A DNA stretch of 64,000 nt from Candidatus Bathyanammoxibius amoris (GTDB taxonomy: Bacteria > Planctomycetota > Brocadiia > Brocadiales > Bathyanammoxibiaceae). The notes beneath the pieces were generated by a model, which saw only the letters and a program-made list of their open reading frames with translations, made no database searches and was not told where the DNA came from. The first letter of the stretch is position 1. The number at the start of each line of letters is the position of its first letter. Positions 37,241 through 45,691 of the stretch are shown in pieces. The translations under genes and the position numbers were made by a program. The stretch is taken from contig JAMXCW010000001.1 in NCBI GenBank assembly GCA_024451685.1, positions 223,406 through 287,405 on the forward strand, given 5' to 3'.

Positions 37241-37844
37241 TGAACTGCTTCCAGGAGCTGTATTTGCTGGAGTTTAGTTTCAGGGTGATGACGGGACTGT
37301 GTTTCGGCACAAAGGGCCTGCGGATCAAGTTCAGGCCCGCCTCTTTAGGGGTCCTGCCGCCCTTTTGCTTGTTACACTCGGTGCAGGCACAGACCATGTT
37401 CGTCCAGCTGGCCTCACCGCCTCTGGCCCTCGGCATCACGTGGTCGAGGCTAAGCTCCGAGGTCGGGAACCTGCTGCCGCAGTACTGACAGCGATTCCCG
37501 TCTCTGGCAAAGATATTTCTCCGGTTAAATTTTATCCCCCACCTTGGCGTTTTCTCGTAGAACAGGAGACGAATTATCTTCGGCACCTGTATGCTTATAG
37601 AGACGGTCTTTATCCAGCTTATGTCTTCGTCCTCTTCCGGCAGTTCAAGCTCGGCCTTGAGCAGCGACACGTCCTGCCAGGTCACCAGGTTGTACGAACT
37701 GTACCTGCCCTCGTCCATAGACACTACCTCGGCAGAGTTCTTGTACAACAGAGTAATGGCGCGCTTGGCACTGATGACGTTCATCGCCATAAAGAATTTG
37801 TTCAGTACCAGCACGCTCGAATCCAGCGCATATGCCCTTGCCAT
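37206..37844 (-). CDS. HNH endonuclease-domain protein
   Basis: A 212-residue protein with a C-terminal HNH fold: zinc Cys pair CQYCG, the DH of LSLDHVMPRARGG, an Asn in WTNMVCACTECNKQKGG, and the second Cys pair. The N-terminal part (VLVLNKFFMAMNVISAKRAITLLYK) is the conserved preamble of a widespread chromosomal HNH family whose function is not known. It follows leuB after two bases and overlaps lpxK, so it is a stable operon member rather than an obvious mobile nuclease. Confidence 0.87.
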   Translation of the reverse strand: MARAYALDSSVLVLNKFFMAMNVISAKRAITLLYKNSAEVVSMDEGRYSSYNLVTWQDVSLLKAELELPEEDEDISWIKTVSISIQVPKIIRLLFYEKTPRWGIKFNRRNIFARDGNRCQYCGSRFPTSELSLDHVMPRARGGEASWTNMVCACTECNKQKGGRTPKEAGLNLIRRPFVPKHSPVITLKLNSSKYSSWKQFIDHAYWSVPLK

Positions 37845-37846
37845 GT

Positions 37847-38911
37847 CTATACCTTCTTAATTATCTCCGTGGCGACCATGTCGCCTACCTCCCGGGTAGT
37901 GGCGCCCATATTGCCCGCGCCCAGTCCCTTTAGCCGGGTGGGAATCACCCTTTTAACGGCCTCCTCCACGTCCCTGGCAGATTCCGTCTCTCCCAGGTGG
38001 TCGAGCATCATTGCACACGCACATATGGCCGCCAGCGGGTTGGCGACGTTCTTACCGGCATACTTGGGTGCCGAGCCGCCTATGGGTTCAAACATGGAAA
38101 CACCTTCCGGGTTTATGTTCCCGCCCGCCGCTATTCCCATTCCTCCCTGTATCATCGCCCCAAGGTCGGTGATTATGTCACCGAACATGTTGTCCGTGAC
38201 GATTACGTCAAAGTATTCCGGGTTTTTTACCATCCACATGCACGTGGCGTCTACGTGCGCGTAATCGGTAGTTACGTCCGGGTATTCACCGGCCACCTCT
38301 TCAAAGACCCTCATCCACAGGTCATGCGCATAGTTAAGGACGTTTGTCTTGCCGCACAGGAGCAGCTTCTTTGCCTTGCTGTTTCTCTTCTTAGTCAGCT
38401 CAAAGGCGTAACGAATGCAGCGCTCAACTCCCGACCGGGTGTTGACCATCTCCTGTATGGCCACTTCCTGGGGGGTCCCTCTCCTGAGAAAACCCCCGGC
38501 GCCAATGTAAAGCCCCTCCGTATTCTCCCTTACAACAACGAAGTCTACGTCCTCAGGTGTTTTATTCTTTAACGGACAATCTACGCCGGGATAGAGCTTT
38601 ACGGGCCTCAGATTTATGTACTGGTCCAGTTCAAAACGTAACTTAAGGAGAAGGCCACGTTCCAGGATACCGGGGGCCACATCAGGGTGTCCCACCGCCC
38701 CCAGGTATATGGCCCCAAAACCCTTAAACTCCTCTAAAAGGCCTTCCGGCAGCGTTTCCCCCGTCTTTAGATAATGCTCTCCTCCCAGGTCGTACTGCTT
38801 TAGTTCATACTTGAAACCTCTTTTCCTGCCAACGGCCTCGAGGACCTTCAGCCCTTCGCTGACTACCTCCGGGCCTATCCCGTCCCCCGGTATTACGGCT
38901 ATTTTATGCAC
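37847..38911 (-). CDS. leuB: 3-isopropylmalate dehydrogenase
   Basis: An NAD-dependent beta-decarboxylating dehydrogenase, third step of leucine synthesis. Blocks are IAVIPGDGIGPEV, the substrate-binding LRFELDQYINLRPVKLYPG, RENTEGLYIG, the metal site VIVTDNMFGDIITDLGAMI and FEPIGGSAPKYAGKNVANP. The length of 354 is normal. The related tartrate and isocitrate dehydrogenases are alternatives, as no other leu gene is nearby. It heads the minus-strand run that continues into HNH and lpxK. Confidence 0.85.
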   Translation of the reverse strand: MHKIAVIPGDGIGPEVVSEGLKVLEAVGRKRGFKYELKQYDLGGEHYLKTGETLPEGLLEEFKGFGAIYLGAVGHPDVAPGILERGLLLKLRFELDQYINLRPVKLYPGVDCPLKNKTPEDVDFVVVRENTEGLYIGAGGFLRRGTPQEVAIQEMVNTRSGVERCIRYAFELTKKRNSKAKKLLLCGKTNVLNYAHDLWMRVFEEVAGEYPDVTTDYAHVDATCMWMVKNPEYFDVIVTDNMFGDIITDLGAMIQGGMGIAAGGNINPEGVSMFEPIGGSAPKYAGKNVANPLAAICACAMMLDHLGETESARDVEEAVKRVIPTRLKGLGAGNMGATTREVGDMVATEIIKKV

Positions 38912-39080
38912 TTGTTCTGTAATGAACCTCCCACGAAAATAAATATTAAGTTCTTTATTTTAATAAGATTAGGCAGTCTTTTCAAGCAAAATTGGGAGGG
39001 TTGGATGGGGGATGTGTGGGGGCGGGGTAACTCCGCCCATACGATAATTTGTTAATACGATTAATTTGCAATTTGTAGCT

Positions 39081-39121
39081 GCCCCATTTATGGGGCCAAT
39101 GTGGCATCGGAGCTTGCTCCG
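39081..39121. repeat. Two short intergenic hairpins
   Basis: gcccc-attt-atggggc style palindrome at 39081-39096 and cggagc-tt-gctccg at 39108-39121 lie side by side between leuB and a pentapeptide gene. Neither has a T-run. They may be dispersed palindromes. Confidence 0.45.
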
Positions 39122-39181
39122 ACATTTGAACATGGCAGCAAGTCGTGCCTGAGAGTTGAGGGGGTTGGGTAATCTCTGGGG

Positions 39182-39667
39182 TTATCCGTCGTTATCGTCT
39201 GGGACGGCTCTGTCGCCCTGGTTTATTATGGCGCCGCGTTTCCTGAGATGCTTCTTCTGCGCGGGAGTAATGCCTATTGCCCCCCGAAGGTCCGCGTTTT
39301 TGACTATAGCCCCCACCAGGGCGGTATAGCGCATGTCGGCACTGCGCAGGTCGACACTACGCAGGTCGGCGCCGCTCAGGTCGGCACCATTCAGATTGGC
39401 ACTGTGCAGTCTGGCAAATCGCATCTTGGCGTTATGCAGATTGGAGTAGTGCAGGTCGGCACCACGCAGGGCGACATGCTCCAGGTTGACGCCTTCCAGA
39501 TTGCATCCGACACATTCTTTCGTCTTCAGCAGGTTTTCTCTGTTCTCCTCCACCGATGCCCCATAGGCCACATCTGAGTGTGTGCCCGGAACCATAGTGA
39601 CAAACCCGATAGAAACGATGAGGGCAGCGGCGGATAATGATATCTTAATGCAACCCATTTCCAACAC
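39182..39667 (-). CDS. Secreted pentapeptide-repeat protein with CxxC head (single module)
   Basis: After a signal peptide (about residues 1-36, LSAAALIVSIGFVTMVPG) comes a head LLKTKECVGCNLEGVNL with a CxxC pair, then about eleven A(D/N)LxX pentapeptides (for example LNGADLSGADLRSVDL), then a cap AIGITPAQKKHLRKRGAII. Pentapeptide repeats form a right-handed square beta-helix. The same head, helix and cap occur twice in the protein at 43854-44936. It is probably periplasmic; the role of the Cys pair is unknown. A −35/−10 pair lies about 75 bases upstream. Confidence 0.85.
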   Translation of the reverse strand: MLEMGCIKISLSAAALIVSIGFVTMVPGTHSDVAYGASVEENRENLLKTKECVGCNLEGVNLEHVALRGADLHYSNLHNAKMRFARLHSANLNGADLSGADLRSVDLRSADMRYTALVGAIVKNADLRGAIGITPAQKKHLRKRGAIINQGDRAVPDDNDG

Positions 39668-39740
39668 CCCCTACCGGTCTACTTTATTTTGTTTATAGGG
39701 GTCCCCTCTTTCACTTACCGCACGACACTCCAAGAAAGAA

Positions 39741-39770
39741 AGCATACGCATCTTATATATGCAGTGTCAA
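39741..39770 (-). promoter_or_regulatory. Promoter candidate for the pentapeptide gene
   Basis: On the minus strand TTGACA (39770-39765), 18 bases, then TATGCT (39746-39741), four of six −10 matches. The leader would be about 65-70 bases. Confidence 0.5.
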
Positions 39771-39950
39771 GTATTTCTCTAAAATATCTTGGGGGATAGA
39801 TGTGGGAAAGTGTAAAAAATTTTCTCGTCTGAGGCGGGACCTCCATTTGGCGTAACTTCTCTGCCTCACGCGGATAAGAACGATATACGGCGCCAGAGCG
39901 GTTTTTGTAAATCTCCCATGAGCAATGATTCCGGGCGTCATTTCAGGTAG

Positions 39951-39979
39951 TTGACAGTGTTTGGAATGTGTGTTAATAT
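39951..39979 (+). promoter_or_regulatory. Promoter candidate for priA
   Basis: TTGACA (39951-39956), 17 bases, TAATAT (39974-39979). The start of transcription would be near 39986, just before the GGAGG ribosome site of priA. Confidence 0.55.
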
Positions 39980-40013
39980 TCTTTGCTAAAGACCTAAAAA
40001 CGGAGGATATCGG

Positions 40014-42266
40014 GTGAATGGCAGGCGCTATGCCGAGGTAGTTGTTAACGCGCCTATTGGTAAGACACTACATTACAGTGTGCCTGAAACCCTGTCCGCT
40101 GATATTGAGGTAGGTAAACGCTTAAAGGTGCCGCTCGGTAACAGGGTGGTGAGCGGTTATTGTGTGGGCCTGACAGACTCTCCTTCAGACATTTCCCCCA
40201 AGAGGATAAAGGATGTGGTAGAGGTGCAGGATGGCCGGCTGGCCATGGACCCTGCCATGCTCCGTCTCACCCGGCAGATATCTCAGCGCTACCAGTGTCC
40301 CTGGGGCGATGCCATTGAGGCAGTGCTCCCCGCGGCCGTGAAGAGGGGGCACCGCACAAAGGTGGTAAAGGTGCTGAGGCTGGCGAGGAAACGGGATGAG
40401 ATAGAGGCAGAGCTGCCGGCCCTGAGCAAAAGGGCTCCCAAGCAGGGAAGGGCCCTTCGGATACTGCTTGAGACATTTGAGGAAGGGATGCCGGTGCGTG
40501 AACTTTCGCGCTTTAGTGGTTGCGGCCCCTCCAGCATCCGTGCCCTGATAGGACGTAAACTGGTAGAGTCTTACGAGTTATCTCCCCGGGAAGACGTCCC
40601 GGCCGGCCGGCACGCCCCCAGATCTTCAGACCTTGTTTTCACCCTCACAAAAGAACAGCAGGACGCTTTGGACCTGATAAAGGCGAAACTGGCGGAAGAC
40701 AGGTTCGGTGTGGTATTACTTCATGGGGTGACGAGCAGCGGCAAGACAGAGGTGTATCTGCGGGCCCTGCGTGAAGTTGTCCGAAAGGGCCTTGGTGCCA
40801 TCGTGCTGGTCCCGGAGGTCTCTCTAACACCCCAGACCATAGAGCGCTTTAGTGAGCGGTTTGATAACGTGTCGGTGCTGCACAGCTATCTCACCGGTGC
40901 TGAACATCACGCCCAGTGGCAGGCAGTAAGAGATGGTACGTCCCGGGTGGTTATCGGTGCGCGTTCTGCGGTATTTGCGCCCGTTAAGAAATTGGGATTG
41001 ATTGTAATTGACGAGGAACACGAGTCTACCTATAAGCAGGATACGGCGCCGCGTTATCATGCCAGGGACGTTGCCATTATGAGGGCAAGGGAGGAGGGCG
41101 CGGTGGTGATACTCGGCTCAGCCACTCCTTCACTGGAGAGTTACTTCAAGGCCGTAGCCGGTGAGTATGGAAGGGCCGTCTTGAGCAAACGCGTGGGAGA
41201 CTGGCCGCTTCCCCCTGTGGAGGTGGTGGATATGAAACAGGAGTTCCACGTGGGCAGGTATACACGGCTCCTCTCACACCCCCTCGAACACTCTATGCGC
41301 CGGAGCCTCTCCAGGGGTGAGCAGGTTATCCTGTTCCTGAACAAGCGGGGTTTCTCGCCATTTATCAGCTGCCAAAGGTGCGGCTACGTGCTCAGGTGTG
41401 ACAGGTGTGACATCACCCTGACCTACCACAAGAGACATCACGTCGCCCTCTGCCACTACTGCTACAAAGAGGTGCATCCACCGGAGGAGTGTCCTGACTG
41501 CAAGGGGTCGAAGATGAATTATTTCGGACTGGGGACGGAGAGGATAGAGGACGAGATACGCAAGCACTTCCCCGAATATAAGACGATGAGGATGGACAGT
41601 GATACGATGAAAGGGCGCGACGCCCACGAAAAGGCCTTCAGGGCCTTGAAGAACGGGGACGTGGATATCCTGATAGGGACACAGATGATAGCCAAGGGGC
41701 TTGACTTCCCCAACGTGACTGTGGTAGGGGTTATTTCCGCTGACACAATACTCAATTTTCCGGATTTTCGTGCCTGCGAGAGGACCTTCCAGTTGCTCTC
41801 TCAGGTGGCGGGCCGTACCGGCCGGGGCCCGAAAGGAGGAAGGGTTATTATACAGTCCTTTAACCCGAACCAGTACTCTATCCTTGCGGCGGCGGAGCAT
41901 GACTACGAAGGTTTCGCGAAGCGTGAACTGGAATACAGGAGGTTGCTTGGTTATCCGCCGTTTGGCGTGATTGCCCGGATGGTTTTCCGGGGAAGGAATG
42001 AAAGCGCGGTCGAGAAAAGGGCCCTGCATGTGGCGAAGGCCCTGAAGGACGCCTGTGGCAGTAACGGTCAGACGAGGACAAAGGTGGTGGGGCCCGCCCC
42101 TGCGCCAGTTTCCAGGATAAGGGACAATTACCGCTGGCACCTCACCCTTAAGGCGCCTTCCCACAAGGTGTTAAGTGATGTGTTGAAGCGTGGGCTAGGC
42201 GACATTAAAGCCACCTCCGGCGGCGTCAGGCAGATTGTAGACGTAGACCCCTATAATATGTTGTAA
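40014..42266 (+). CDS. priA: Primosomal protein N' (replication restart helicase PriA)
   Basis: PriA recognises stalled forks and reloads the replicative helicase. The start is GTG with GGAGGATATC before it. The N-terminal DNA-binding part (about 1-200) is followed by an SF2 helicase with Walker A GVTSSGKTE near 238, the DEEH box near 333, and a zinc-binding insertion from about 453 with eight Cys, seen as CQRCGYVLRCDRC and later CHYC and CPDC. Motif VI QVAGRTGRG is present. At 750 residues it is full length. Confidence 0.96.
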   Translation: MNGRRYAEVVVNAPIGKTLHYSVPETLSADIEVGKRLKVPLGNRVVSGYCVGLTDSPSDISPKRIKDVVEVQDGRLAMDPAMLRLTRQISQRYQCPWGDAIEAVLPAAVKRGHRTKVVKVLRLARKRDEIEAELPALSKRAPKQGRALRILLETFEEGMPVRELSRFSGCGPSSIRALIGRKLVESYELSPREDVPAGRHAPRSSDLVFTLTKEQQDALDLIKAKLAEDRFGVVLLHGVTSSGKTEVYLRALREVVRKGLGAIVLVPEVSLTPQTIERFSERFDNVSVLHSYLTGAEHHAQWQAVRDGTSRVVIGARSAVFAPVKKLGLIVIDEEHESTYKQDTAPRYHARDVAIMRAREEGAVVILGSATPSLESYFKAVAGEYGRAVLSKRVGDWPLPPVEVVDMKQEFHVGRYTRLLSHPLEHSMRRSLSRGEQVILFLNKRGFSPFISCQRCGYVLRCDRCDITLTYHKRHHVALCHYCYKEVHPPEECPDCKGSKMNYFGLGTERIEDEIRKHFPEYKTMRMDSDTMKGRDAHEKAFRALKNGDVDILIGTQMIAKGLDFPNVTVVGVISADTILNFPDFRACERTFQLLSQVAGRTGRGPKGGRVIIQSFNPNQYSILAAAEHDYEGFAKRELEYRRLLGYPPFGVIARMVFRGRNESAVEKRALHVAKALKDACGSNGQTRTKVVGPAPAPVSRIRDNYRWHLTLKAPSHKVLSDVLKRGLGDIKATSGGVRQIVDVDPYNML

Positions 42267-42309
42267 TAAGTAGTATGATGCAAAAAAACTTAATGGGAGA
42301 ATAAAGGAT

Positions 42310-43851
42310 ATGGGATTCGACGGCAGCGCTAACGGCCACGAGGCGGAGGGCTTCTTTAACCAGAGGGGCGGCATCACCTATAACGATTTCATCCTGCTCC
42401 CGGGCCATATAGATTTTAACGTGGATGAGGTACAACTTGATAGCAGGCTGACCCGGAACCTCGTGTTGAAGAGACCTATTGTCAGCTCTCCGATGGATAC
42501 GGTGACGGAGTCTAAGATGGCCATCCAGATGGCGCTCCTGGGCGGTATAGGCATCATCCACTACAACAACACGGTAGAGGAGCAGGCAAAACACGTAAGG
42601 AGGGTCAAGAGGTTTGAGAACGGTTTCATTGCCGAGCCGGTCGTGCTTCGTAGTGATAACACTATCGCCGATGTGCGTAGAATTAAGGAGCAGTACGGCT
42701 TCTCCGGTATACCAATTACCGAGGACGGCAAGCTGGGTTCAAAGCTGGTTGGTATAGTGACTCAAAGAGACATAAGCTTCGAGACAAACGACACCAAGAG
42801 CCTCAGCGATGTGATGACGACAGAGGTTATAACCGCCCCTGTGGGAATAACCCTGCTGGAGGGCAACAATATTCTTAAGGAGAGCAAGAAAGGCAAGCTG
42901 CCCATAGTCGACAAAGAAGGACGGCTTGTGTCGCTTATGAGCAGGACGGACTTGTTGAAGAACGAGGACTTTCCCTACGCCTCCAAAAATAAGGATAAGC
43001 AACTCCTGGTGGGCGCCGCTATCTCCACAAAGGAGGAGGATAAAGACAGACTGGACGCACTGGCGGACGCCGGGGTGGACGTGATTGTTATTGACGCATC
43101 GCAGGGCGACTCCGTTTATCAGATAGACCAGGTAAAGTACGCGAAAAATAAATACTCCCATCTGGAGGTAATTGGCGGCAACGTGGTGATGGCCAGGCAG
43201 TGTAAGTCCCTGATAGATGCCGGGGTGGATGCCCTCAGGATAGGTATGGGCAGTGGTTCCATATGTATAACACAGGAGGCGCTGGCCGTAGGCAGGGCTC
43301 AGGGTTCTGCCATATATCACTGTGCGAAGTTTGCCAGGGAATACGCAAAGATACCCATGATAGCCGACGGCGGGATATCTAATCTGGGCCATCTTATCAA
43401 GGCATTAGCGCTTGGCGCCAGTTCGGTGATGCTGGGGGGGATGCTTGCCGGTACGACGGAGACCCCCGGTGAATATTTCTACGAAGGCGGGGTTAGATTA
43501 AAAAAGTATCGCGGGATGGCCTCGTTTGAGGCCATGGACGCGGGTGGGGCAAAGAGATATTTTTCTGATGAGGATAAGGTAAAGGTCGCGCAGGGAGTAA
43601 CCGGGGCCGTGGTTGACAGGGGTTCTGTTGTTGACCTGGTAGGATATCTGGAACAGAGCATCAAACACTCAATGCAAGACCTGGGGTGCAGAACCCTTGA
43701 GGACCTGCACAAGGCCCTCTATAACGAAACACTGCGGTTTGAGATAAGAAGTTCTTCCGCCCAGACGGAGGGTGGTGTGCACGGGCTGTACTCATACAAA
43801 GACCCTCATCTGGGTCTCTTCAAGCAGGTAATAGATCGAAGGGAAATATAA
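42310..43851 (+). CDS. guaB: IMP dehydrogenase, eukaryotic-type
   Basis: Oxidises IMP to XMP, the committed step to GTP. The barrel opens with [15 protein letters not shown], two CBS domains are inserted at about 110-230, and the catalytic Cys sits in [20 protein letters not shown] near residue 318. That loop, the flap region [15 protein letters not shown], and the C-terminal [15 protein letters not shown] read like animal and fungal enzymes rather than the usual bacterial GPGSICTTR type. A GGGAG site precedes the ATG. It lies 43 bases after priA. Confidence 0.95.
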   Translation: MGFDGSANGHEAEGFFNQRGGITYNDFILLPGHIDFNVDEVQLDSRLTRNLVLKRPIVSSPMDTVTESKMAIQMALLGGIGIIHYNNTVEEQAKHVRRVKRFENGFIAEPVVLRSDNTIADVRRIKEQYGFSGIPITEDGKLGSKLVGIVTQRDISFETNDTKSLSDVMTTEVITAPVGITLLEGNNILKESKKGKLPIVDKEGRLVSLMSRTDLLKNEDFPYASKNKDKQLLVGAAISTKEEDKDRLDALADAGVDVIVIDASQGDSVYQIDQVKYAKNKYSHLEVIGGNVVMARQCKSLIDAGVDALRIGMGSGSICITQEALAVGRAQGSAIYHCAKFAREYAKIPMIADGGISNLGHLIKALALGASSVMLGGMLAGTTETPGEYFYEGGVRLKKYRGMASFEAMDAGGAKRYFSDEDKVKVAQGVTGAVVDRGSVVDLVGYLEQSIKHSMQDLGCRTLEDLHKALYNETLRFEIRSSSAQTEGGVHGLYSYKDPHLGLFKQVIDRREI

Positions 43852-43853
43852 CA

Positions 43854-44936
43854 TTGGTTCCGCCGAAAAATCCTACTAAATATTTACTGTTGACCGCCGT
43901 AGCTGTTGTTTCAATCTTGTTTCTTCCTGTGGGGCGGGGTGTGCCGCCGCATCCTGCCTATGGATATTCTGAGGCCGACCTGAAGAAGGTGAAGGAGACG
44001 GACCTGTGTCCCCGGTGTGATCTCAGCGGCGCTGACCTCAGCGGAGAGATACTGACCATCGCCGACCTTCACGATGCAAATCTGAGTGGCGCAAATCTGC
44101 ATGATGCCTGGCTGGGAGACGTGTGGCTCAGTGGCGCCGACCTTACCGGCGCCGACCTTACCGGCGCCAACATGGAGGCCGCCGACCTCAGCGGAGCCGA
44201 CCTCAGCGGTGCTGACCTGACGGGCGCTATACTTTCGTCTGCCGACCTTACAGGCGCCGTTCTGACTAAGGCCAGGCTTAATGACACCAACCTGCAGGGG
44301 GCCGACCTTGGCGGCGCGGACTTTAGCGGTGCAGACCTGACCAACGCTTACCTGAAGCCACACAACGTAAAGGGCGCGAACTTTACGGGGGCAAAAGGTC
44401 TTAGCGCAAAACAGGTAGAGGACCTCACGGCTCGCGGCGCCGTTTTCACTTCGACCGGAGCTGTTTCTGTAGCGCCTGGCGTAAAGGTAGGGCCTGAGTC
44501 GGGAAGTTCTTTGGAAGAAAATATAGATACACTGTTAAAGACGATGGCCTGCCCCGGGTGCTACCTTGGTGAAGCCGACCTGCGCGGCGCCGAGCTGAAG
44601 GAGGCCAATCTGGAGGATGCCGACCTGAGGGGGGCAAATATGCATGGAGCCAACCTGCACATAGCCGACCTCGAGGGTGCCAACCTGAGCAAGGCAAACC
44701 TTAGCAATTGCAACCTGAGTGATGCCAACCTGAACGGGGCGAGCCTGAATGACGCCGACCTTACCGGTGCCAACCTGGGCTATGCCGACCTGGGTGGCGC
44801 AACCTTTACCGGTGCCAACCTGAGAGGTGCTGACCTGCAACATGCCAAGCTCCGGGATGCGGATTTTCGGGAAGTCAAGGGTCTTTCCGCCGAGCAGAAG
44901 AAGTACGTTGAGGAAAACGGCGCAATAGTGGAATAA
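43854..44936 (+). CDS. Secreted pentapeptide-repeat protein, two CxxC-headed modules
   Basis: The 360 residues start with TTG, two bases after guaB, preceded by agggaaa. A hydrophobic signal (LLLTAVAVVSILFLPVG) leads to two similar modules. Module one (about 40-200) has head ETDLCPRCDLSGADLSG, about twenty pentapeptides and cap GAKGLSAKQVEDLTARGAV. Module two (about 220-360) has head LLKTMACPGCYLGEADL and cap VKGLSAEQKKYVEENGAI. It shares this module with the gene at 39182. The product should be a pair of periplasmic beta-helices; no partner is known. Confidence 0.85.
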   Translation: MVPPKNPTKYLLLTAVAVVSILFLPVGRGVPPHPAYGYSEADLKKVKETDLCPRCDLSGADLSGEILTIADLHDANLSGANLHDAWLGDVWLSGADLTGADLTGANMEAADLSGADLSGADLTGAILSSADLTGAVLTKARLNDTNLQGADLGGADFSGADLTNAYLKPHNVKGANFTGAKGLSAKQVEDLTARGAVFTSTGAVSVAPGVKVGPESGSSLEENIDTLLKTMACPGCYLGEADLRGAELKEANLEDADLRGANMHGANLHIADLEGANLSKANLSNCNLSDANLNGASLNDADLTGANLGYADLGGATFTGANLRGADLQHAKLRDADFREVKGLSAEQKKYVEENGAIVE

Positions 44937-45281
44937 GGCGTGTTATTACAGGGTCTGAGACGCGTACGGAAAGAATTAATGTATACTGCCCGGCTTTTTT
45001 CTTTTTGTGGCCCTGTGGGAGATTGCCCACCCGGGGGTACACTATGCCGTACATTATAATATAATACTTTACCCATGTGTATCTGTTTGTAAAGCATGAC
45101 CTTACACCGCAGTCTAACTTTTTTTGTTGACAAACAGAACTAATTCCGTACTATATGTACCTTCGTAAAGTTGACGAGGAAAATCCCTTCATTCCATGAT
45201 TGGGAGACTGTTTTAGTCTTAAGGGAAAATATTTTTTAAGAAGTTAGGGGAGAGGTACTTAAGAGAAAGGAGAGAGGGTTT
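44937..45281. other. Gene-free stretch before the small secreted protein
   Basis: No coding frame is convincing. The region has T-rich runs, a short stem tgggagattgccca near 45018-45031 and a promoter-like pair near 45127. Confidence 0.5.
45127..45154 (+). promoter_or_regulatory. Promoter candidate for the small secreted protein
   Basis: TTGACA (45127-45132), 16 bases and TACTAT (45149-45154), four of six −10 matches, about 125 bases before the gene. Confidence 0.45.
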
Positions 45282-45632
45282 ATGAAGAAATTCGCAACAT
45301 TTGCCATCTGCGTTGTTTTCTTGGTGGCATCTGGTTTTAGCAGCCTTGCCACAGCTGACGATGAAGGCCCGGTAGTATCTCTGGACGTCATTGTCATTGC
45401 TTTGGGTAACGCTCCTATACAGGACGCTACCGTTACTGTAGGGGACAACGAGGAGGTCACAATGAACAATGGTTGCGCAAGCTTTACCCTTACTCCCGGA
45501 AGCTACACAGTGTGTGCAAAAGGTGAGTGGGGCGGAAAAAGCGGCCAGAAGTGTCAGGACGTGGTGTTAAGAGGTGAGAAGCGTTTTGTCGTCCTCGAAC
45601 TGTTCCAGAAGATAGAGTCAGTTTGGGATTAA
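45282..45632 (+). CDS. Small secreted protein with a carboxypeptidase-regulatory-like beta-sandwich
   Basis: The 116 residues open with a clear signal peptide, MKKFATFAICVVFLVASGFS, cleaved after SLATA. The mature part VSLDVIVIALGNAPIQDATVTVGD…GCASFTLTPGSYTVCAKG has the pattern of a transthyretin-like or CarboxypepD_reg-like domain, with four Cys in all counting the one in KCQDV, probably two disulphides. AAGGAGAGAGGG precedes ATG. It is a single-gene unit with its own terminator. Function unknown. Confidence 0.75.
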   Translation: MKKFATFAICVVFLVASGFSSLATADDEGPVVSLDVIVIALGNAPIQDATVTVGDNEEVTMNNGCASFTLTPGSYTVCAKGEWGGKSGQKCQDVVLRGEKRFVVLELFQKIESVWD

Positions 45633-45656
45633 GGTGATATAAATAAAGTTGTCAAG

Positions 45657-45691
45657 AAAGGCCTCAGGGTTAACGCCCTGGGGCCTTTTTT
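45657..45691. terminator. Bidirectional intrinsic terminator
   Basis: A 13-bp stem (aaaggcctcaggg with ccctggggcctttt, one G-U pair) with a six-base loop is followed by six T on the plus strand and preceded by A on the left, so it can serve the small secreted gene and the opposite PLD-like gene, whose stop codon lies inside it. Confidence 0.85.

Larger units (their letters stand above)
39668..40013. other. Divergent regulatory stretch between pentapeptide gene and priA
   Basis: No gene is seen. The stretch has one promoter-like pair on each strand pointing outward, one for the pentapeptide gene and one for priA. Confidence 0.6.

Noticed and set aside
37206..37844. HNH gene as part of a homing element
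   Set aside because: It is joined to leuB and lpxK with operon spacing and belongs to a widespread chromosomal family.
41274..42164. 296-codon minus-strand frame
   Set aside because: Antisense to priA, without family features.
44020..44350. Short regular DNA repeats resembling an array
   Set aside because: They are the 15-bp periodicity of pentapeptide codons, not a CRISPR array; there are no spacers of constant length.
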